Part shown: positions 1 to 6,478 of the stretch, one piece after another
How the letters are laid out: every line of letters begins with the position of its first letter
Position numbering within the stretch: position 1 is the first letter of the stretch
Assembly: GCA_947589405.1 (NCBI GenBank)
Contig: CANQBT010000053.1
Location: 1-12,956, forward strand
Source of the DNA: an uncultured Clostridia bacterium
Lineage (GTDB): Bacteria; Bacillota; Clostridia; Lachnospirales; CAG-274
Length of the DNA stretch: 12,956 bases
Direction of reading: 5' to 3'
Translations under genes and position numbers: made by a program
The notes under the pieces: model-generated
The model's database searches: none
Told to the model about the DNA's origin: nothing
Seen by the model: the letters and a program-made list of their open reading frames with translations, nothing else

Positions 1-1180
1 CTTCAAATATCTCTTTGCCTACATTTCTGTTTATTTTTCCGCAGTCTATAAGCTCTATAATATCGGCAACCTTTTGAGGATCGATTTCAAGCTCTTCCGC
101 AAGAGTGCCTGTATCGCTCATAAGGCGCATAAGCTCACCCATTACAAGATTGCAGACCTCCTTAGGCTTACCGCATATAGCGGCAGCGTCCTCAAATAGA
201 TATGCGATCTGTCTTTCGGCAGTTATGACGGAAGCGTCATACTCTGAAAGTCCGAACTCACTCATGTATCTTGCTCTTTTTGCTTCAGGAAGCTCAGGCA
301 TAGTCTTTTTGGCATTATCTATCCACTCTTCGCTTATCTCCACAGGCAGAAGGTCAGGCTCAGGGAAATATCTGTAATCCTGAGCATTTTCCTTGCTTCT
401 CATGGCAAAGCTGGCGTCTTTGTTATCGTCCCATCTTCTTGTTTCCTGAGTCACAACGCCGCCTGCTTCAAGCACCTCTATCTGTCTCTTAGACTCGTAC
501 TTTATAGCCCTGTATATGGCCTTGAAGGAGTTCATATTCTTCATCTCTGTACGTGTACCGAACTTAGTGGAGCCCATAGGCATTACGGATATATTGACAT
601 CGGCTCTCATAGAACCCTCCTGCATCTTACAGTCTGAAACGCCAAGATACATCATTGTTTCTCTCAGCTTTGTAAGGTATGCTATTACCTCCTCAGCACT
701 TCTGAAATCAGGCTCGGAAACTATTTCCAGAAGAGGAACACCGCATCTGTTATAGTCTACAAGGGTACAGTCGTCCCAAGGGTCGTGTACAAGCTTGCCG
801 GCGTCTTCCTCCATGTGTATCTCATGAATGCCTATAAATTTCTTAACACCGTCAACTTCTATCTCTACCTTTCCGTTCCTGCATATAGGCAGATAGAGCT
901 GGCTGACCTGATATGCCTTTGGAAGATCGGGATAGAAATAATTCTTTCTGTCGAATTTATTGAATCTCGTTATCTCGCAGTTGGTAGCAAGACCTGCCCT
1001 TACTGCAAATTCCACGACCTTTTTATTAAGCACCGGAAGTACTCCCGGCATACCTGAGCATACGGGACAAACATGGGTATTGGGCTCACCGCCGAACTCA
1101 GTTGTGCAGCTACAGAATATTTTAGACTTTGTTGAAAGCTCAACGTGGACCTCAAGTCCTACAACTATCTGATAATTCAT
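1..1180 (-). CDS. gatB: Asp/Glu-tRNA amidotransferase subunit B, 3' end outside window
   Basis: GatB is the subunit of GatCAB that binds the misacylated tRNA and activates Asp-tRNA(Asn) or Glu-tRNA(Gln) with ATP, before ammonia from GatA is transferred. The first 393 residues are visible and the frame runs open to the window edge; the family is about 475 residues, so part of the helical and C-terminal tail domains is missing. Visible hallmarks are the start MNYQIVVGLEVHVEL with metal-site residues E10 and H12, a zinc-ribbon cysteine set C23/C25/C38/C41, the family signature DRKNYFYPDLPKAYQVSQ at 77-94, and IHMEEDAGK at 121-129. The ATG overlaps the gatA stop by one base (TAATG), with a GGAGG ribosome site inside the end of gatA, so the two are probably translationally coupled. 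Last gene visible in the aspS-gatCAB operon. Identity is secure. Confidence 0.97.
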   Translation of the reverse strand, partial: MNYQIVVGLEVHVELSTKSKIFCSCTTEFGGEPNTHVCPVCSGMPGVLPVLNKKVVEFAVRAGLATNCEITRFNKFDRKNYFYPDLPKAYQVSQLYLPICRNGKVEIEVDGVKKFIGIHEIHMEEDAGKLVHDPWDDCTLVDYNRCGVPLLEIVSEPDFRSAEEVIAYLTKLRETMMYLGVSDCKMQEGSMRADVNISVMPMGSTKFGTRTEMKNMNSFKAIYRAIKYESKRQIEVLEAGGVVTQETRRWDDNKDASFAMRSKENAQDYRYFPEPDLLPVEISEEWIDNAKKTMPELPEAKRARYMSEFGLSEYDASVITAERQIAYLFEDAAAICGKPKEVCNLVMGELMRLMSDTGTLAEELEIDPQKVADIIELIDCGKINRNVGKEIFE

Positions 1181-2661
1181 TACTTATTTCCTCCTTCCTG
1201 TACCATTTCAGGCATTTTAGTATGGAAATCCGTTGTTTTCTGGAAAGCATATGCTGCCCTTACAAGCTTGGGCTCGTCAAATACATTTCCTATAAGCTGT
1301 AAACCTACAGGCATACCGTTTTTGCCAAAACCGCAAGGTATTGATACCGCCGGGATACCTGCAAGGTTAATGGATACCGTATAAATATCGCCTAAATACA
1401 TTTTAAGAGGGTCTGAAGAATTTTCGCCTATCTTGTATGCAGTTGTAGGCGCAACAGGTGAAAGTATCATATCATATTTTTCAAAGGCTTCGTCAAAGCT
1501 CTTCTTTATAAGTCCTCTTATCTGCAAGCCCTTCTTATAATAAGCATCGTAATATCCTGAGCTGAGCACAAAGGAGCCAAGCATTATCCTTCTCTTTACC
1601 TCCATGCCAAAGCCCTCGTTACGTGAAGTATAGTAGACCTCCATAAGGTCCTCGCAGTCCTTGCGTCTGTAGCCGTACTTTATACCGTCGTATCTTGAAA
1701 GATTGGAACTGGCTTCGGCACAGGCAAGTACATAATATGTCGGAACGGCATAGTCGACTATATCCATAGTAAATTCTTCTATTTCGGCTCCAAGCTTTTT
1801 AAGAGTTTCTGCTGCTTCAAGCACAGGCTTTTTTACGTCCTCGTCAAGACCCTTGCCAAAGTAATTGACAGGTATTCCTATCTTCATGCCCTTCAGATCC
1901 CCGTCAAAACAGCCTGAGAAATCAAAGGCAGCTCTTTTTATGGAAGTGGAATCCTTAGGATCATGACCTGAGATCATAGTCAGTACCTCAGCGCAGTCTT
2001 TTATATCCCTGCCGACAGGTCCTATCTGGTCAAGTGATGACGCAAAGGCAACAAGACCGTATCTGGAAACGGCGCCATAGGTAGGCTTAATACCGCTTAC
2101 ACCGCAGAATGAACAGGGCTGCCTTATAGAACCGCCTGTATCGGAACCAAGTGCATAGGTGCACTCTCTTGCAGCAACTGCTGCGGCACTACCGCCTGAA
2201 GAACCGCCCGGTACTCTTGTAATATCCCAGGGATTGCCTGTAGGACCAAAGTAAGATGTTTCTGTAGAGCCGCCCATAGCGAACTCGTCCATGTTAAGTT
2301 TGCCCAGCACTACTGCGCCGTTTTTGGCAAGCTTATCGCTTACGGTTGCGTTATAAGGCGGTTTGAAATTATAGAGCATATGTGAGCCGCAGGTAGTAAG
2401 TATATCTCTTGTACAGATATTGTCCTTAATAGCCATAGGCACGCCGGCAAGAGGTGATGTAACATCGCCCTTTTCTATTTTGGCTTGTACTTCCTCTGCC
2501 TGAGCTATTGCTTCATCGGCAAGCACAGTTACATAGGCGTTTACCTTTTCGTCTTTGGCTCTTATATTGTCAAGCATCTCCTTTGTGGCTTCCACAGAGG
2601 AAATTTCTTTGTTTTTTATCATCTGACCTATTTCAAGGGCAGTCTTTTTATTTAAGCTCAT
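1180..2661 (-). CDS. gatA: Asp/Glu-tRNA amidotransferase subunit A (glutaminase/amidase)
   Basis: GatA releases ammonia from glutamine (or asparagine) and passes it through the complex to GatB. The protein is 493 residues, full length for the amidase-signature family. The Ser-cisSer-Lys catalytic triad is visible at K79 (in GVPMAIKDN), S154 (in PGGSSGGS, 151-158) and S178 (in GSDTGGSIR, 172-180), the numbering used for Staphylococcus aureus GatA. The start is an ATG preceded by GGGAGG about 7 bases upstream. It begins 14 bases after the gatC stop and overlaps gatB by one base, so gatC, gatA and gatB form one transcription unit with the upstream synthetase. No odd residues or breaks were seen. 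Confidence 0.98.
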   Translation of the reverse strand: MSLNKKTALEIGQMIKNKEISSVEATKEMLDNIRAKDEKVNAYVTVLADEAIAQAEEVQAKIEKGDVTSPLAGVPMAIKDNICTRDILTTCGSHMLYNFKPPYNATVSDKLAKNGAVVLGKLNMDEFAMGGSTETSYFGPTGNPWDITRVPGGSSGGSAAAVAARECTYALGSDTGGSIRQPCSFCGVSGIKPTYGAVSRYGLVAFASSLDQIGPVGRDIKDCAEVLTMISGHDPKDSTSIKRAAFDFSGCFDGDLKGMKIGIPVNYFGKGLDEDVKKPVLEAAETLKKLGAEIEEFTMDIVDYAVPTYYVLACAEASSNLSRYDGIKYGYRRKDCEDLMEVYYTSRNEGFGMEVKRRIMLGSFVLSSGYYDAYYKKGLQIRGLIKKSFDEAFEKYDMILSPVAPTTAYKIGENSSDPLKMYLGDIYTVSINLAGIPAVSIPCGFGKNGMPVGLQLIGNVFDEPKLVRAAYAFQKTTDFHTKMPEMVQEGGNK

Positions 2662-2675
2662 TTTTTAACCTCCCT

Positions 2676-3140
2676 TTACTCTACGGTCGTAGGCACCTTA
2701 AAGCAGCCGTCCTTCTGCTGCGGTGCATTTTTCAGTATCAGTTCTCTGTCTGTAGAAGGCTTTACTTCATCTTCTCTGAAATTATTGGTGTACGGGAACG
2801 GATGGCTCATATCCTCTACATCTGTTGTATCAATTTCATTGAGCATGTCTATATAGCCAAGTATCTTTGTGAGATCATCTTTTGCCCTTTCCTCTTCCTC
2901 AGGAGTAAGGCTAAGTCTTGAAAGCTCTTCAAGATACTTTATGAGATCGTCGTCAATGCCTGTTTCGGCAACATTGACCGCCTTCTTACTTTCTGCGGCA
3001 GTCTCAGCTGTGCCTTCGCTATATCCTATAAGGTCAAGTATCATATTAAGCCTTAACGTAACGTCCTCAGCTAAGGATTCTGTAAGCTCAATACCTGTAT
3101 TTTCTTCAATATAGGTTAAAAGTTTTTCCTGTATAGTCAT
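2676..3140 (-). CDS. gatC: Asp/Glu-tRNA amidotransferase subunit C with N-terminal extension
   Basis: GatC is the small subunit that wraps around and stabilises the GatA-GatB interface. At 154 residues it is much longer than the usual 95-100. Residues about 62-154 are a standard GatC: helical start DDDLIKYLEELSRLSLTPEE, then FREDEVKPS (121-129), and the C-terminal run KDGCFKVPTTVE (143-154). Residues 1-42 are an extra, probably helical segment joined by an Ala/Glu/Ser/Lys-rich linker (43-60). The extension appears to be genuinely translated: the ATG at 3140 has an excellent AAAGGAGGG site 7 bases upstream, while no ATG, GTG or TTG with a ribosome site is seen near residue 60. The gene starts 14 bases after the aspS stop. 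GatC identity is secure; I do not recognise the extension. Confidence 0.95.
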   Translation of the reverse strand: MTIQEKLLTYIEENTGIELTESLAEDVTLRLNMILDLIGYSEGTAETAAESKKAVNVAETGIDDDLIKYLEELSRLSLTPEEEERAKDDLTKILGYIDMLNEIDTTDVEDMSHPFPYTNNFREDEVKPSTDRELILKNAPQQKDGCFKVPTTVE

Positions 3141-3154
3141 TATTTACCCTCCTT

Positions 3155-4489
3155 TTACGGATTTAATCTTGTCGTATCTCTTGGGAACATAGATGTTGCC
3201 CTTATGTTCTTCTCATCAATAAGCTTCATAACAAGTCTTTCAAGACCCATGCCAAGTCCTCCATGAGGCGGACAGCCATATTTATGAAGCATTAAATAGC
3301 TTTCAAAATCCTCAGGATAAAGTCCCTTGAATATCATTTTCTTTACCTGAGCGTCATAGTCGTGTATTCTCTGACCGCCTGTAGTTATTTCCATACCCTT
3401 GAAAAGAAGGTCAAAGCTCAAAGTATACTTGTTATCCTCCGGATCGTCCATTGCATAGAAGGGTCTTTTCTTGACAGGATAGTGAGTTACGAATACGAAA
3501 TCGCTGCCATGATCCTCTTTGAAAAGCTCACCTATAAGTCTTTCCTCTTCAGGCTCAAGATCATAGGGATCCTTTATTTTTCTGTTATACTTAGCCGCAA
3601 CCATTTCCTTTGCTTCTCTGAACTTGACGCAAGGTATGGAATCAAACTTGGGAAGCTCTATACCCAGCTTCTTAAGCAATAAAGCATAATTCTTTTCAAG
3701 AAAATCGAAGCAGTACTTAAGCATGCCTGTTTCCATATTTATAACATCATAGAAGCTATTTATATAGCCCATTTCAAAGTCTACCGATACATATTCGTTA
3801 AGATGCCTTGCGGTATCGTGTTTTTCTGCTCTGAACACAGGAGCTATCTCATATACTCTCTCATATACAGGAACAAGAGTCTGCTTATAGAACTGAGGGC
3901 TTTGGGCAAGAAACGCCTTCTTGCCAAAATAGTCCAGCTTGAATATATTGGCTCCGCCTTCTGCACCTGCCGCAACTATCTTAGGAGTAAATATTTCGGT
4001 AAAACCGTTGTTTTCAAGATATTCTCTGAAACCTCTCACAATAGCTGCCTGAAGCTTGAATACGCTTCTCTTGTATTCATTTCTGAGTGTAACGGGTCTT
4101 ATCTCTATTTCATTTTCAAGCGAAATGTTGAGCTTTCTCTTGCTTATGCTGAAGGGAAGCTCTTCAGACGGCGAAGAAAGGACCTCTATTTTTTCAACAA
4201 GTATCTCAATGCCGTTTACGGCTCTCTGCTCATCTCTTACCTCGCCTGTGACCCTTATGCAGTTTTCCTCCTGAAGCATTTTCTTTTCTTCTTCGGAGTT
4301 GTTTTTGGTATAAACACATTGCACAAGACCATTTATTTTCCTTAGGATAATAAATGCAAAATCACCCATGTCACGAACGTTATAAATCGTTCCGTGTGTA
4401 GTTACATTCTTTCTTTCATCGTCCTTAAGAGCCTTAAGCTCTTCAATGGACAGATCCATTATTGTTCTTTCGCCTGTAGCCTTGACCAT
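3155..4489 (-). CDS. aspS: Aspartyl-tRNA synthetase, archaeal/eukaryotic type, probably non-discriminating
   Basis: This class IIb synthetase charges tRNA(Asp) and, if non-discriminating, also misacylates tRNA(Asn) with aspartate for GatCAB to amidate. At 444 residues it matches the compact archaeal form and lacks the roughly 120-residue GAD insertion of ordinary bacterial AspRS. An N-terminal OB-fold anticodon-binding domain (about 27-104) precedes the catalytic core, with the aspartate pocket QSPQFYKQ (196-203), motif 2 FRAE (219-222) and motif 3 GLGMGLERL (411-419). I place the start at the ATG at 4489, because AAAGGTG lies 6 bases before it; a GTG at 4498 is in frame but sits inside that ribosome site. 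Non-discrimination is inferred from co-operonic gatCAB and the leader's Asn codon. Position 36, aligned by eye with the residue that separates archaeal discriminating from relaxed enzymes, is Tyr and does not settle it. Confidence 0.94.
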   Translation of the reverse strand: MVKATGERTIMDLSIEELKALKDDERKNVTTHGTIYNVRDMGDFAFIILRKINGLVQCVYTKNNSEEEKKMLQEENCIRVTGEVRDEQRAVNGIEILVEKIEVLSSPSEELPFSISKRKLNISLENEIEIRPVTLRNEYKRSVFKLQAAIVRGFREYLENNGFTEIFTPKIVAAGAEGGANIFKLDYFGKKAFLAQSPQFYKQTLVPVYERVYEIAPVFRAEKHDTARHLNEYVSVDFEMGYINSFYDVINMETGMLKYCFDFLEKNYALLLKKLGIELPKFDSIPCVKFREAKEMVAAKYNRKIKDPYDLEPEEERLIGELFKEDHGSDFVFVTHYPVKKRPFYAMDDPEDNKYTLSFDLLFKGMEITTGGQRIHDYDAQVKKMIFKGLYPEDFESYLMLHKYGCPPHGGLGMGLERLVMKLIDEKNIRATSMFPRDTTRLNP

Positions 4490-4495
4490 TTTTAT

Positions 4496-4503
4496 CACCT
4501 TTC
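4496..4503 (-). promoter_or_regulatory. Ribosome binding site setting the aspS start
   Basis: GAAAGGTG lies 6 bases before the ATG at 4489. It contains the in-frame GTG at 4498, so the GTG is part of the ribosome site rather than the start codon. Confidence 0.8.
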
Positions 4504-4512
4504 TTATAAATT

Positions 4513-4542
4513 AAAAACGCCCTGAAGCCATGCTTCAGGACG
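4513..4542 (-). terminator. T-box leader terminator (attenuator hairpin)
   Basis: In the RNA, CGTCCTGAAGC pairs with GCTTCAGGGCG around an ATG triloop. This gives an 11-bp stem with one G-U pair at 4518-4542, followed by TTTTT (4513-4517) and TAATTT. Its 5' arm is also the 3' arm of the T-box antiterminator, so the two structures are mutually exclusive. It would stop transcription before aspS when the sensed tRNA is charged, and probably also stops read-through coming from sigE. Confidence 0.92.
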
Positions 4543-4757
4543 GATATACCGCGGTACCACCTAAATTGACAGATCAACTGCCCGCCTCTCGGATATTTAA
4601 CGCATATCAGACGTATTCCGCTAATAATACATGACTTTCACAGAATAAGCTCCGAAGTGTTCTTCATCAGAGAGTGTCTTAAATGCGCTTCCAGTCTATG
4701 ACGCATATTCCCTGTAAGGCTTCATCTGACTACTTTTCTTCATCATCGCAATTTATC
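4513..4757 (-). promoter_or_regulatory. T-box riboswitch leader of aspS-gatCAB with GAAC specifier
   Basis: This leader of about 245 nt senses uncharged tRNA and allows read-through into aspS-gatCAB. The conserved T-box AGGTGGTACCGCGG is at 4549-4562. Its antiterminator can form from TTTAGG and GCGG around the TGGTACC bulge, pairing with CCGT and CCTGAA; that 3' arm is shared with the terminator at 4518-4542. Stem I is visible: GAAG pairs with CTTC at the base, and TCAGA pairs with TCTGA above the specifier loop. AGTA on one side of the loop faces GAA on the other, as in the usual loop-E motif. A distal ATGCG/CGCAT stem and a small TTGA/TCAA stem III precede the T-box. After loop E comes GAAC (4659-4662), which contains GAA (Glu) and AAC (Asn) offset by one base. 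Pairings were made by eye. Confidence 0.93.
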
Positions 4758-4763
4758 CATATA

Positions 4764-4792
4764 ATAATATCATATATTATTGCCAATTTCAA
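4764..4792 (-). promoter_or_regulatory. Housekeeping-type promoter of the T-box/aspS-gatCAB operon
   Basis: -35 TTGAAA (4787-4792), a 17-bp spacer and -10 TATTAT (4764-4769). Predicted transcription start is near 4757, just before stem I of the T-box. The -35 box lies only 7 bp past the sigE stop codon. Confidence 0.78.
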
Positions 4793-4799
4793 GCTGTTT

Positions 4800-5507
4800 T
4801 TACACCAATTTCATTATTTCCTTTTTTAGGCGGGAAATTATTTTCTTTTCAAGTCGAGATATGTATGATTGACTTATACCCATAAGGTCGGCGACTTCCT
4901 TCTGGGTCATTTCTTCGCCGTCTCTGTCTATTCCAAACCTCAGTTCTATAATTTTCTTTTCCCGACAGTTCAGCTTTTGTATGGCAGTCCTCAGCAGCTG
5001 TCTGTCTACCTCCTCTTCTATTCCTCTGTATATTATATCTACGTCTGTGCCAAGTATGTCGGAAAGCAGAAGCTCGTTTCCCTCCCAGTCCACATTAAGC
5101 GGCTCGTCTATTGATACCTCTGTTTTTATCTTTGTGGTACGTCTTAAATACATAAGTATTTCATTTTCTATGCACCTTGACGCATATGTGGCAAGCTTTA
5201 TATTTTTATCGGGCTTAAATGTATTTATTGCCTTTATAAGTCCTATAGTGCCTATTGAAATAAGATCCTCCACATTTATGCCTGTGTTTTCAAATTTTCT
5301 GGCTATGTATACCACAAGTCTCAGATTTCTTTCTATCAGAATATCCTTTGCATTTTCATCTCCGTTGCTGCAAAGCTTGTTTATAAGTACAGTCTCCTCT
5401 TCTGTGCTCAAGGGTTCAGGTAAAACATCGTTTCCGCCTATATAATGTATATGCCCTCTGCCTATAATATTTTTAAAAAAGACTTCCCAGTATTCCTTTA
5501 CAGCCAT
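4800..5507 (-). CDS. sigE: Sporulation sigma factor SigE (pro-sigma-E)
   Basis: SigE is the early mother-cell RNA polymerase sigma factor, made as an inactive precursor and cleaved by SpoIIGA after the asymmetric septum forms. The protein is 235 residues from the ATG at 5507, which has GGAGGTG 5-12 bases upstream; an in-frame TTG at 5522 would start upstream of that site and is rejected. The pro-sequence MAVKEYWEVFFKNIIGRGHI precedes the YIGG segment at 22-25, where Bacillus subtilis pro-SigE is cut. This predicts a pro-region of about 21 residues against 27 in B. subtilis. Region 2 is clear (NLRLVVYIARKFENTGINVE; LISIGTIGLIKA; RCIENEILMYLRR), as is the region 4 helix-turn-helix (EVADLMGISQSYISRLEK). 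It starts one base after the spoIIGA stop. sigG, its common downstream neighbour, is absent here. Confidence 0.97.
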   Translation of the reverse strand: MAVKEYWEVFFKNIIGRGHIHYIGGNDVLPEPLSTEEETVLINKLCSNGDENAKDILIERNLRLVVYIARKFENTGINVEDLISIGTIGLIKAINTFKPDKNIKLATYASRCIENEILMYLRRTTKIKTEVSIDEPLNVDWEGNELLLSDILGTDVDIIYRGIEEEVDRQLLRTAIQKLNCREKKIIELRFGIDRDGEEMTQKEVADLMGISQSYISRLEKKIISRLKKEIMKLV

Positions 5508-5508
5508 T

Positions 5509-6354
5509 TCAAACACCTCCAATATGTCTGGGACTCAGCAGAGTATTATACGTTCCGCATTTACATAGACTTTGTCTGTATATTGCCACAACAGGCTTTT
5601 TTATATAATTGCCGTCTATATTTACACAATCGGCTACAAAACCTATCATAATGCCGTTTTCACTTCCTATGCTTTTAAAGGGTATCAATCGTATATGCCT
5701 TTTGAAGCTGTCATCGGCTATGGCTTCTGCTATTTCCATAAGAGAAGCTTCGCCCTCTTTTTCATATATTCCCGCAAGTACGTCCGGCAAAAGATCTTTA
5801 ACGGCATTAAATTCGGCAATGATAACAGGCTTGTGACTTATTGGTTCTACAAGAGAATTGCCGGTGTCCACAAGCCCTACCGTATTTACCGTTTTGTTAT
5901 TGCACACTATGGCAACGCTGTGATAATATGTATTGCTTTTGATAGTATTTTTAAGAAATATTACCGAAAAATATGCCATAAGCATGGCAAGAGCAAGAAA
6001 TGTTATTTTATACCTGCCTCCAAAATAATGACATATAAGCAAATATGCTTCGTTTATGCATAGAGAGCTTATTTTTATAACAGCTGTGTATTTTATAAAG
6101 CTTTTGATACTTTCCGGCTTAAAAAGCAAAACAGCCATAAGCATATTAAGAGCAGTTATCGAAAGAAAATTTATGTATATCCTGTAATGTGAAACAACAG
6201 CTATAAAGGAGATCAATGAAAAAATAAGGGAAATCAATATTTTTCTCAATATTCCTGTTCTTTTATTTAGAATTTTACCGCTTATAAGTATAACAGCCAT
6301 ATTTGCGGCAAAGTTGAGCAAAAGCATTTCATCAGCATAAATATTTACGTTCAT
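5509..6354 (-). CDS. spoIIGA: Sporulation pro-sigma-E processing aspartic protease SpoIIGA
   Basis: SpoIIGA sits in the forespore-facing septal membrane and cleaves pro-SigE when triggered by SpoIIR from the forespore. The protein is 281 residues, slightly shorter than the roughly 309 of B. subtilis. The N-terminal half (about 8-135) contains about five hydrophobic segments. The C-terminal half is the protease domain, with the aspartic-protease motif VDTGNSL (162-168) and catalytic D163; the active enzyme is thought to be a dimer. The ATG at 6354 has AGAGGTGG about 7 bases upstream. The stop is one base before the sigE ATG, and the last codons (GGA GGT GTT) double as the sigE ribosome site, so the two are translationally coupled. 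The upstream gene is an envelope protein, not ftsZ. Confidence 0.95.
   Translation of the reverse strand: MNVNIYADEMLLLNFAANMAVILISGKILNKRTGILRKILISLIFSLISFIAVVSHYRIYINFLSITALNMLMAVLLFKPESIKSFIKYTAVIKISSLCINEAYLLICHYFGGRYKITFLALAMLMAYFSVIFLKNTIKSNTYYHSVAIVCNNKTVNTVGLVDTGNSLVEPISHKPVIIAEFNAVKDLLPDVLAGIYEKEGEASLMEIAEAIADDSFKRHIRLIPFKSIGSENGIMIGFVADCVNIDGNYIKKPVVAIYRQSLCKCGTYNTLLSPRHIGGV
5514..5520 (-). promoter_or_regulatory. Ribosome binding site setting the sigE start
   Basis: GGAGGTG lies inside the last codons of spoIIGA, with 8 bases between GGAGG and the ATG at 5507. It fixes the sigE start at that ATG. Confidence 0.85.
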
Positions 6355-6375
6355 ATTTCCACCACCTCTGAATTA

Positions 6376-6457
6376 ATTATAATTCTTCAGTAAGGTATAT
6401 TTTGTAGAAGATAAAATTATGACAATAAAAAAATTGCGACAAAATAATTTGTCGCAA
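6376..6457 (-). promoter_or_regulatory. Candidate spoIIGA promoter with Spo0A-like boxes
   Basis: A -10-like TATAAT lies at 6376-6381, with no good -35 at 17 bp. TTTGTAGAA on the plus strand (6401-6409) differs by one base from the Spo0A box core TGTCGAA and would be centred near -36. Further one-mismatch copies (TTTGTCGCAA) lie in both arms of the upstream terminator (6448-6457 plus, 6434-6443 minus). In B. subtilis the spoIIG promoter is Spo0A-activated and has a poor -35 fit, so the layout is reasonable. The predicted 5' leader is very short (about 15 nt), which lowers confidence. Confidence 0.4.
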
Positions 6458-6460
6458 TTT
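6426..6460 (-). terminator. Strong rho-independent terminator after the envelope gene cluster
   Basis: A perfect 13-bp inverted repeat, AAATTGCGACAAA / TTTGTCGCAATTT with a 4-base loop, spans 6431-6460. On the minus strand it is followed by a run of T. It starts 18 bases after the stop of the gene at 6479. It is also T-rich on the plus side and could act in both directions. Confidence 0.88.
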
Positions 6461-6478
6461 TTAATAAATTGCATTATA

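Noticed and set aside
3803..4345. A 180-codon open frame on the plus strand
   Set aside because: It lies wholly inside aspS in antisense, has no ribosome site and encodes Phe/Leu/Tyr-rich sequence unlike any family. The aspS reading is unambiguous.
5508..5522. TTG start for sigE at 5522
   Set aside because: The ribosome site GGAGGTG lies downstream of this TTG and directs initiation to the ATG at 5507.
5572..6063. A 163-codon open frame on the plus strand
   Set aside because: It is antisense to spoIIGA, with composition typical of a shadow frame and no ribosome site.
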